DNA of 19,829 nt from JBBIII01 sp037446575 (GTDB lineage Bacteria; Bacteroidota; Ignavibacteria; UBA10030), in assembly GCA_037446575.1 (NCBI GenBank), contig JBBIII010000049.1:1-19829 (forward strand), read 5' to 3'. Shown here in pieces: positions 6,437 through 12,886 of the stretch; position 1 is the first letter of the stretch; each line of letters begins with the position of its first letter. The notes beneath the pieces were generated by a model. That model was given only the letters and a program-made list of their open reading frames with translations, did no database searches and was not told the origin of the DNA. Both the position numbers and the translations under genes were made by a program.

Positions 6437-7552
6437 ATGAAAATAAAATATTACAAATCTTTATCTCAGCTAATTAGAATCATCACTTCAATTGCATTAA
6501 CTTATTCTTTCGCTAATGCGCAAACCGGACAATTAGGTTTCTCTTCTATTATAACAAATAATAGTAGCTCGGGAACAATCACAAATGCGACTTCAACTAT
6601 AATTGAAGACGCAAATCAGAATTGGCAAACTAATAGTTGGGCTGGTTATTATATAAACATAACTAACAGCGACGGCACAAATCAGGTTAGAAGAATTGTC
6701 AGCAATACATCGAAGACAATTACTGTAACACCTTCTTTTACTTTCACACCAACTTATAATTTAAAATACGTTATCAGACGCGGATATAAAGAATCAACAA
6801 GAGAGTTGAAGTTAAAATTATATATGCAGTACAACGATGGAAATCGAAATGGGGGAAAATTATTCGGTTATTCAGCGCGAATTCAAGCATCCGACACAGC
6901 GGCAGTTGAGTTTGTTTCGGTTGAGCAAGGAACCGGACTCGGAAAAGTATGGACACCTAATTATTATGCTCCGCAGGGTAAGGGTCAAATAAACTGGATG
7001 GTATTACCATTATCAGAGAGCCAACCTCTTGCATCAGGTTTATATAATATTGCAACTATAACAGTTAACATATTAAAGACTAATGAAGATAAGCCGATAA
7101 CATTTTATGTAACAAATTGCCCGGATGGAGGTCTGCCTATCGGTTCATCGGAAGATAGAACATATTTTTCTTTTGATACAACAACAAATGCAACATTTGC
7201 CGGCAGAGAAGAAATTTTAGTTATTAGCTCAGATAGTGATTCGGATTATCTGTTTAGTATGAATGAACAGGGCTCCAAATCTAATTTATTTTCATACCCA
7301 AATCCATTCAATCCAACAACAACAATCCGATACGGATTGAACGAGCACTCACATGTTCAATTAGTTATCTATGACATGCTCGGAAGATTAGTAAGCGAGG
7401 TTGTAAATCAGAAGCAATTTGAAGGATTACATTCCGCCGCTTGGGAACCAAATAATCTATCAAGCGGGACATACTTCGCAAGATTAATAACACAAGGTTC
7501 ATTCTCGAACCAAAAAGAGATTAAAACATTAAAGCTTTCTTACACAAAGTAA
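6437..7552 (+). CDS. Exported surface protein with type IX secretion C-terminal sorting domain
   Basis: The 371-aa protein has a Sec signal peptide (basic start, hydrophobic IITSIALTYSFA, likely cleavage after ANA at residue 28). Residues about 46-112 resemble a recurring extracellular beta module of the form GTxTxATSTIxD...NxWAGYYxxIT...RRIVSNTxxTITVTP. Residues about 120-255 form a beta-rich region with the flavour of cohesin-like surface domains (YSARIQASDTAAVEFVSVEQ); this part is tentative. Residues 284-371 are a T9SS type-A sorting domain: SYPNPFNPTTTIRYGL (286-301), then IYDMLGRLVSEV and LSSGTYFARL. In Bacteroidota and Ignavibacteria this domain directs export through the outer membrane and is usually removed, leaving the protein on the surface. 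AAGGAAG precedes the ATG. It heads a four-gene operon with the hybrid kinase 19 bp downstream. Exact function is unknown. Confidence 0.9.
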   Translation: MKIKYYKSLSQLIRIITSIALTYSFANAQTGQLGFSSIITNNSSSGTITNATSTIIEDANQNWQTNSWAGYYINITNSDGTNQVRRIVSNTSKTITVTPSFTFTPTYNLKYVIRRGYKESTRELKLKLYMQYNDGNRNGGKLFGYSARIQASDTAAVEFVSVEQGTGLGKVWTPNYYAPQGKGQINWMVLPLSESQPLASGLYNIATITVNILKTNEDKPITFYVTNCPDGGLPIGSSEDRTYFSFDTTTNATFAGREEILVISSDSDSDYLFSMNEQGSKSNLFSYPNPFNPTTTIRYGLNEHSHVQLVIYDMLGRLVSEVVNQKQFEGLHSAAWEPNNLSSGTYFARLITQGSFSNQKEIKTLKLSYTK

Positions 7553-7571
7553 TAATATAGGAAGCACGAAA

Positions 7572-9554
7572 ATGCAAACGCAATCAAGCATTGCAAATAT
7601 TTTTCCAATTACGATTGATCCGGCTCAAAAGCCGTTCAATCGAGCGAGTATTGACCGTCACTCAGCTTCTTTCTCATTAACACCACATTCAGCGTCTATT
7701 TTTGACGCATTATGGACTTATGCAATTGACGGCATCCGTCTAACCGATGAAAATGGAACAATCGTAGCCGTAAATAAAGCTTTTTGCGAATTGGTTGAAA
7801 TGAAAGAAAATGAGTTAGTTGGTAAATCTTTTACAGTCATTTATCAAAATTCGATAGATAAGGAACGATTATTATCAACTTATAAAATGATATTTACGAC
7901 AGGTCTTTATCAAACGCTTTATGAGTTGCGTCCAATTTTACGATCTGGCAAATCATTAGAGGTAGAGACGCATGCAACTTGTATTGTAACGGCAAACAGT
8001 GAAAAACTTTTACTAACTCAATTCCGCGACATTACAGAGAGAAGAAAAACCGAAAAAATAATTCAAGAAAGTGAATTAAAATATCGCGGACTTTTTGCAA
8101 ATTCCATACAGCCAATGTTTGAAAGCACAGTCGATGGCAAAATTACAAATGCAAATAAATCTTTCCTTCGCTTGTTAGGGTATCAATCATTCGATGAAAT
8201 AGTTAACCTGAATTTGCAAAGAGATGTCTACCTGCAAGGTGATGTTCACAAAGACATAGCAATAATTTTAAACAGCCGTGGTTATATCCGCAATATAGAA
8301 GTCCAATTAAAACGCAAGACAGGCAAAACAATAACTGTTGTAGAAAATGCGCGAGCGTTATTAGATGAGACTGGAACGATTATAGGAATTGAAGGCGTTT
8401 TTGAAGATGTTACAGCCAAAAAACATTTAGAAGAAAAATTAACAAGAGTCGTAAAAGCTTTGGAAGATTCGAAACATAAATTAACCGAAATAAACGCACA
8501 AAAGAATAAGCTATTATCAATTCTTTCGCACGATTTGCGGTCGCCATTTACCAGTATATTAGGTTTTTGCGATATACTTATTCGAGAGAATGATACTCTA
8601 ACGACAGATGAACGAATCGAATATACAAAATACATCTTTGAAGCCGCACAAGATCAACTTACAACTGTCAATAATCTTTTAGATTGGACTAGGATTGAAT
8701 CAGGCAGAATACATTATGATTTGAAAGATCAAGATATTCATAGAATAGTAGAAAGAGCCCTAACCTCTCTATCTGGACTTGCACGGAAGAAAGAGATTCA
8801 CTTAATTAACCGCGTCCCGCATAATACTTTTGTTCATGGAGATAGTCAATTACTACTGCAACTTTTTAATAATCTAATCAGTAATTCGCTCAAGTTCACA
8901 CCGGCAGATGGTGGAGTTTTTATTGAATTAGCTAAAGAAGATAAATCAACTTGGACAATCGCCGTACGCGATACTGGCATAGGTATCCCAGAATCTGACA
9001 TACCAAAGCTTTTTAAAATCGATGAAAAGTATTCCAGAAAAGGATTAAATGGAGAACGAGGCACGGGACTCGGTCTTCCAGTATGCTATGAAATTATGCA
9101 AAACCACCATGGCTATATTTCTGTTGAAAGTAAATATGGGCAAGGGACGACTTTTTATCTTCAATTTCCTAAGGTTATTTTACAGCCCGGCAAAACAATT
9201 CTTTTAGTGGATGACGAACAGGGAATTCGCACGCTCCATTCAAAATACATACATAGAATTCTTCCTGATATAAAAATTGTGCATGCTTCGGATGGAGAAG
9301 AAGCGATCGAGCTTGCACAGTCTATCAACCCTTTAATGATAATTACCGATCACGATATGCCTAATATAAATGGCTATGAACTTGTAAAACTGCTTAAAGA
9401 AAATACAATTACTCAATCTATACCAATTATATATATAACTGGATATGACTCGAAAGCCATACGAAGCTCTTTAACAGCTTTGGGTATTACAACCATTCTA
9501 AGTAAACCAGTTTCGCAAGAACAATTTGAAATCGTTTTAAACAAGTATAAATAA
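7572..9554 (+). CDS. Soluble hybrid histidine kinase, PAS-PAS-HisKA-HATPase-REC
   Basis: The 660-aa protein has no membrane segment. PAS 1 spans about 45-158 (ending FRDITERRK), PAS 2 about 165-285 (ending FEDVTAKKH), and a coiled linker runs 285-312. HisKA carries ILSHDLRSPFTSIL with acceptor H320. The HATPase domain has the N box NNLISNSLKF (433-442), G1 DTGIGIP (467-473) and G2 GTGLGL (497-502). A C-terminal REC (541-659) has D547/D548, acceptor D593 in ITDHDMP, T623 and K645. All catalytic residues are present, so it should autophosphorylate and relay to its own receiver. The PAS domains show no obvious haem or flavin signature. Return of phosphate from D593 to a downstream regulator would need an Hpt/DHp carrier, and the membrane DHp protein at 4493-5056 is a candidate by inference. 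AGGAAG precedes the ATG. It is embedded between genes for exported proteins. Confidence 0.95.
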   Translation: MQTQSSIANIFPITIDPAQKPFNRASIDRHSASFSLTPHSASIFDALWTYAIDGIRLTDENGTIVAVNKAFCELVEMKENELVGKSFTVIYQNSIDKERLLSTYKMIFTTGLYQTLYELRPILRSGKSLEVETHATCIVTANSEKLLLTQFRDITERRKTEKIIQESELKYRGLFANSIQPMFESTVDGKITNANKSFLRLLGYQSFDEIVNLNLQRDVYLQGDVHKDIAIILNSRGYIRNIEVQLKRKTGKTITVVENARALLDETGTIIGIEGVFEDVTAKKHLEEKLTRVVKALEDSKHKLTEINAQKNKLLSILSHDLRSPFTSILGFCDILIRENDTLTTDERIEYTKYIFEAAQDQLTTVNNLLDWTRIESGRIHYDLKDQDIHRIVERALTSLSGLARKKEIHLINRVPHNTFVHGDSQLLLQLFNNLISNSLKFTPADGGVFIELAKEDKSTWTIAVRDTGIGIPESDIPKLFKIDEKYSRKGLNGERGTGLGLPVCYEIMQNHHGYISVESKYGQGTTFYLQFPKVILQPGKTILLVDDEQGIRTLHSKYIHRILPDIKIVHASDGEEAIELAQSINPLMIITDHDMPNINGYELVKLLKENTITQSIPIIYITGYDSKAIRSSLTALGITTILSKPVSQEQFEIVLNKYK

Positions 9555-9577
9555 TAAACTAACTCTATGATGTATTA

Positions 9578-10093
9578 ATGAAAACTCATCGATACATACT
9601 AACACAATGCTTAACTTTGCATCGACCTTTATTTTTATTGCTACTATTAACAGTAAGTAACAGAGCGCTGGTCGCCTTAGATATTGAAAAAGCGGCTACA
9701 CAAACAATTATGATTCAAATAAAACCTATAGCAATTTTAAAAATAAATGGCTCGCCTGATAATTTATTAATATCAGATAATTCCAATAAAGGGGTGAGTG
9801 ATGAACGCACTACTTACAGTCTTGTTACTAATATTGATAACATGAAAATCATCGCCTCTATAAATGACAATATGCCTGCTGGAACAAAGCTCATGGTTAA
9901 ATTAAATTCTAAGAACGCGAATAGTCACGGGTTGGTGGATATTTCAAATTCTCGAGTTGGAGTGGAGATTCTAACCGGAATAAGGAGGGGATGCGAAGTT
10001 AACCAAAAAATTAACTACGTATTTTCGGCAGAGCCTGATGTAATGGAAATTCCACAACAATCACGCGTCATTACGCTTACATTAACAAATTGA
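9578..10093 (+). CDS. Small exported beta-rich protein (spore-coat-U/WxL-like fold suspected)
   Basis: The 171-aa protein has a long N-terminal region with a hydrophobic core LFLLLLLTV (about 18-26) and possible signal cleavage near ALVA (residue 33). The mature part is a run of beta strands: TIMIQIKPIAILKING, then TYSLVTNIDNMKIIASI, AGTKLMVKL, VEILTGIRRGC and a final VITLTLTN. The 'TGI..GC ... LxYxxS ... VxVTLT' order is one I associate with small exported proteins of Bacteroidota and Ignavibacteria that resemble coat-U/WxL-like immunoglobulin folds. This is pattern recognition, not a family hit. There is no clear Shine-Dalgarno before the ATG, 23 bp after the kinase stop, so translation may be coupled. 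The next gene starts 3 bp after its stop. Confidence 0.75.
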   Translation: MKTHRYILTQCLTLHRPLFLLLLLTVSNRALVALDIEKAATQTIMIQIKPIAILKINGSPDNLLISDNSNKGVSDERTTYSLVTNIDNMKIIASINDNMPAGTKLMVKLNSKNANSHGLVDISNSRVGVEILTGIRRGCEVNQKINYVFSAEPDVMEIPQQSRVITLTLTN

Positions 10094-10096
10094 AAA

Positions 10097-10489
10097 ATGA
10101 AATTATTAAAACACATATTAATTTTTATGTTTTTATTTTTAAGCCACGTCGTGGTTTGCGCTCAAACTAAGAGCATCGCGTCTCAACCGATATCATTTGC
10201 CGTTAATCGCACTGCATCAATTATAGATAGAGCAATTATGAATATGGAAGTTGAAGGAATGAAAATTCTAAATGAAGAAGCGAACTTAGTCAACAACAAG
10301 AAGATTACAATTTCATACGTGTCTTCGAATAAAAGTTTAAATATAGATTTAAGTAAGAATCAGAATAACTACACCAGAGAAAAATTAAAAGTCCTTGGTA
10401 ATTATCAATCAGAAAATTACTTAAAGGACGCGTCGATTGCACATAAAAAAGGCATTGAAAGCACGTTGCTGATAACAATTACGGAGTAA
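10097..10489 (+). CDS. Small exported protein of unknown function, partner of the preceding gene
   Basis: The 130-aa protein has a typical signal peptide (MKLLKHILIFMFLFLSHVVVCA, likely cut after residue 22). A cysteine lies at the end of the signal, but VVVC is not a proper lipobox. The mature part begins QTKSIASQPISFAVN and ends in a beta strand STLLITITE, closely paralleling the VITLTLTN end of the upstream protein, which hints at the same fold or strand exchange. The middle is Lys/Asn-rich (NNKKITISYVSSNKSLNIDL). I do not recognise a family. Its ATG follows the upstream stop by 3 bp without a clear ribosome site, so translational coupling and a shared task are likely. It is the last gene of the operon. 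Confidence 0.75.
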   Translation: MKLLKHILIFMFLFLSHVVVCAQTKSIASQPISFAVNRTASIIDRAIMNMEVEGMKILNEEANLVNNKKITISYVSSNKSLNIDLSKNQNNYTREKLKVLGNYQSENYLKDASIAHKKGIESTLLITITE

Positions 10490-10519
10490 GAAATTAATTA
10501 ATTCCGCCCTCAATTATAA

Positions 10520-10568
10520 GGCAAGCAGATAGATTTCAAAAAGTAAGTGCAAATTTTATCTGCTTGCC
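10520..10568. repeat. 12-bp perfect inverted repeat between convergent transcripts
   Basis: GGCAAGCAGATA (10520-10531) and its exact reverse complement TATCTGCTTGCC (10557-10568) flank a 25-nt loop. It lies 30 bp after the surface operon and next to the tRNA terminator. No T-run follows on the plus strand; C-runs and A-runs follow instead. It could stabilise 3' ends or act as a Rho-type or bidirectional end signal, but it is not a standard intrinsic terminator. Confidence 0.55.
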
Positions 10569-10575
10569 CCCCTCT

Positions 10576-10602
10576 AAAAAAAAAGCCCCGATTTAGCGGG
10601 GC
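10576..10602 (-). terminator. Rho-independent terminator of the tRNA-Phe transcript
   Basis: A 6-bp GC stem, GCCCCG / CGGGGC (10585-10590 and 10597-10602), has a 6-nt loop and is followed on the minus strand by nine T (plus-strand A run 10576-10584). It lies 9 nt past the tRNA 3' end, in the right orientation for it. Confidence 0.85.
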
Positions 10603-10611
10603 ATTTGCTTG

Positions 10612-10684
10612 TGGACAGGGAGGGAATTGAACCCCCGACACATGGATTTTCAGTCCATTGCTCTACCAACTGAGCTACCTGTCC
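10612..10684 (-). tRNA. tRNA-Phe (GAA)
   Basis: The 73-nt minus-strand cloverleaf has acceptor stem GGACAGG/CCTGTCC, D-stem GCTC/GAGC with loop AGTTGGTA, anticodon stem ATGGA/TCCAT with loop CTGAAAA, a 5-nt variable region GTGTC, and T-stem GGGGG/CCCTC (one G-U) with loop TTCAATT. The anticodon is GAA (phenylalanine) and the discriminator base is A. The CCA end is not encoded, so it must be added by the nucleotidyltransferase. Confidence 0.97.
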
Positions 10685-10698
10685 ATCAATTTTAATAA

Positions 10699-10727
10699 AT
10701 AATGTTCACTACAATAGCTATTATCAA
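10699..10727 (-). promoter_or_regulatory. Probable sigma70-type promoter of tRNA-Phe
   Basis: On the minus strand TTGATA (10722-10727) and CATTAT (10699-10704) are separated by exactly 17 nt, matching -35 and -10 elements at 5/6 and 4/6 positions. Transcription would begin near 10692, a few bases before the tRNA 5' end at 10684. The -35 touches the T-tail of the upstream terminator, so the tRNA seems to have its own unit. Confidence 0.4.
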
Positions 10728-10757
10728 TAAAAATCCCGCTTATTTTTTTGCGGGATT
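10726..10757 (-). terminator. Rho-independent terminator of the acyl-CoA dehydrogenase operon
   Basis: An 8-bp stem (AATCCCGC 10732-10739 / GCGGGATT 10750-10757) with a 10-nt loop is followed on the minus strand by TTTATT. It lies 50 bp past the acyl-CoA dehydrogenase stop and closes the long minus-strand operon. Confidence 0.8.
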
Positions 10758-10807
10758 AAACGCTAATTAAAAATATCAGACTTTCTTTAGAAAGTCAATA
10801 TTCGAAA

Positions 10808-11950
10808 TTACATTTTTCCATTCTTCTTAATAATATCACGAGCGATGATACCCCGTTGAATTTCGCTAGTGCCTTCAAAGATTTTATTTATTCGGCTATC
10901 ACGATAATAACGTTCGATGGGCAGTTCACGAGAATAACCCATCCCACCATGAATCTGTACAGCCATATCGGCTACGTGGCAAAGTTGCTCCGATGCGAAT
11001 AATTTTACAAATGCTGATTCTCGCGAAACAGATTTTTTCTTATCGTATTCTGCGGCAGTTCTATATACAATTGATTCAAGTAGATAAATATTTGTCGCCA
11101 TATCAGCTAACATAAACTGTATAGCTTGGAAATTCGCCAATGGTGAATCAAATTGCTTACGTTCTTTTGCAAATTTTGTGCTCAACTCTAATAATTCTTT
11201 CATAGCGCCTAAGCAAGCGGCGCCAAGACCTAAGCGACCTGCATCTAAAGTTTTCATTGCAACGAGGAACCCTCTTCCATCATTGCCTATAATATTTTCT
11301 TTAGGAATACGCACATTATCAAAAGTAAGCGCATTAGTTATACTCCCGCGTATTCCCATTTTCTTTTCTTTTGGTCCCGCAGAAAATCCGGGTGTTTTCG
11401 TTTCAACCACAAAACCTGTTATTCCTCTATCTGTTCGCGCAAATACGGAAAGAACATCTGCAATGGCTCCATTTGTTATCCATAATTTTTCCCCATTAAT
11501 TATCCACTCATTACCTTCCAACTTTGCATGTGTTCTAAGGTTAAAGGAATCCGAGCCTGCATTTGCTTCGGTTAAAGCAAAGCCGCCGATGTACCTGCCT
11601 TCAGCCAAAGGCACAAGATATTTTTTCTTCAATTCCTCAGAGCCACCTATATAAATTGCGTTAGCTCCTATAGACTGATGAGCGCCAATAAAAGTTGATA
11701 CAGATAAATCTCCGCGCCCCATTTCTTCCTGCATTATGCAATAACCTACTTCACCAAACCCGCCTCCTCCATATTCTTGAGGGAATGACGCCCCTAAAAA
11801 ACCAAGTTCAGCAATTTTTTTTATCAATTCGGGGGGAATTTGTTCGTCTTCATCTATTTTCTGAGCAAGTGGTTTTACCTCAGAGTTCACAAAATCACGA
11901 GTCATATCTCTAAGCATTTTTTGTTCTTCGCTGAACTCAAACTCAAACAT
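10808..11950 (-). CDS. Acyl-CoA dehydrogenase
   Basis: This 380-aa FAD flavoenzyme oxidises acyl-CoA to trans-2-enoyl-CoA and passes electrons to ETF. It has family-typical length and the full fold: N-terminal helical part (1-120), GGFALTEANAGSD (122-134) at the FAD/substrate site, NEWIINGEKLWITNG (147-161), KMGIRGS (198-203) and C-terminal helices with VQIHGGMGYSRELP (331-344). The catalytic base is E359 in NKIFEGTSEIQ, the position used in short/medium-chain enzymes. AAGGAAAG precedes the ATG. Chain length or branched specificity cannot be read from the sequence; butyryl-CoA-type short-chain activity is possible. It is the last gene of the operon, 40 bp after the enoyl-reductase-like gene, which suggests acyl-chain metabolism, but no ETF or thiolase genes are nearby. 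Confidence 0.96.
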   Translation of the reverse strand: MFEFEFSEEQKMLRDMTRDFVNSEVKPLAQKIDEDEQIPPELIKKIAELGFLGASFPQEYGGGGFGEVGYCIMQEEMGRGDLSVSTFIGAHQSIGANAIYIGGSEELKKKYLVPLAEGRYIGGFALTEANAGSDSFNLRTHAKLEGNEWIINGEKLWITNGAIADVLSVFARTDRGITGFVVETKTPGFSAGPKEKKMGIRGSITNALTFDNVRIPKENIIGNDGRGFLVAMKTLDAGRLGLGAACLGAMKELLELSTKFAKERKQFDSPLANFQAIQFMLADMATNIYLLESIVYRTAAEYDKKKSVSRESAFVKLFASEQLCHVADMAVQIHGGMGYSRELPIERYYRDSRINKIFEGTSEIQRGIIARDIIKKNGKM

Positions 11951-11990
11951 TTTTCTTTCCTTCTATTAGTTATTGATAAAGCTTATTTTA

Positions 11991-12824
11991 TTAATGATTT
12001 TTACAGCTCATAAAAGCTGTAATATCTTCCCCGCCATCAACGCCTATAACATTTCCCGAAATCCACAACGCTTCATCTGTAGAGAGCAATACAATTGCTT
12101 TTGCAACATCATCGGGTGTTGTTAAACGTTTGCCTGGATTTTTTTGTTTAGCTCCTTCTAACATCATTGCGTTGCCTGGAATTTTTCTCAAAGCCGGCGT
12201 ATCGGTAACGCCAGCCATTATCGCGTTTGCAGTAATTCCTAATGGTCCAAGTTCCAATGTAAGCTGGCGAATGTGCGCTTCTAAACTCGCTTTTGCCGCA
12301 GAAACGGCTCCGTAATATGGCATTGCCGTATGTCCACCTGAACTTGTCATTCCAAATATTCTTCCCCCACGCTTGATTAAATTACGCGATATTAATCCTT
12401 GAACCCAATAAATAAGACTATGAGCCATAACATCTACTGTCATTTCCATTTGAGCTTGCGTAATCGCCTCTACTTCTTTTTGAGGGATAAAAGGTTTCAA
12501 TGTTCCGAATGCTAATGAGTGCAAAAAAACTTTTATTGTTGATGAAGTTTCTTTGACAAATTGTTCTTGTATGTCGTCTAAAGTTTCATTTCTCTTGATT
12601 GCATCAGCCGCATTGATGTTATAGAAAACTGCTTTTGCGCCTGTATGCTTAATATCCTTTATTAAATTCTGCACATTATGCATTGTTGCTTGTCTATCTA
12701 AATGAATGCCGAAAATATTCATTCCACATTTTGATAGTTCTAATGCAGTAGCCGCTCCAAATCCGCTTGAAGCTCCTAATATCAACGCCCATTCATTCGA
12801 TTTAAATTTCACATTTTGTTTCAT
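11991..12824 (-). CDS. SDR oxidoreductase, enoyl-ACP reductase-like (FabL/FabI type)
   Basis: The 277-aa Rossmann protein has a classical SDR nucleotide motif GASSGFG (17-23). It also carries features of the divergent enoyl-ACP reductases: FLHSLAFG (100-107, compare HS..F in FabI) and a catalytic pair Y171...K178 with six residues between them (YYGAVSAAKASLEAHIR), the Tyr-x6-Lys spacing of enoyl reductases instead of the Tyr-x3-Lys of ordinary SDRs. The combination of the GxxxGxG motif with Tyr-x6-Lys is closest to FabL of Bacillus; FabI has another glycine motif. It would reduce the trans-2 double bond of acyl-ACP with NAD(P)H in fatty-acid synthesis. The dinucleotide preference cannot be decided. 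There is no good Shine-Dalgarno before the ATG. It lies 62 bp after glmS. A different SDR substrate remains possible. Confidence 0.82.
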   Translation of the reverse strand: MKQNVKFKSNEWALILGASSGFGAATALELSKCGMNIFGIHLDRQATMHNVQNLIKDIKHTGAKAVFYNINAADAIKRNETLDDIQEQFVKETSSTIKVFLHSLAFGTLKPFIPQKEVEAITQAQMEMTVDVMAHSLIYWVQGLISRNLIKRGGRIFGMTSSGGHTAMPYYGAVSAAKASLEAHIRQLTLELGPLGITANAIMAGVTDTPALRKIPGNAMMLEGAKQKNPGKRLTTPDDVAKAIVLLSTDEALWISGNVIGVDGGEDITAFMSCKNH

Positions 12825-12886
12825 TGCTATGCCATTAATACTGTATTATGTTAAAATATACAAAGAAATGATGAAAATTCAATTTA

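Noticed and set aside
10559..10590. Homopolymer-rich stretch as a CRISPR or phage attachment remnant near the tRNA
   Set aside because: No repeats of array form, no integrase gene, and no duplicated tRNA 3' end within the window.
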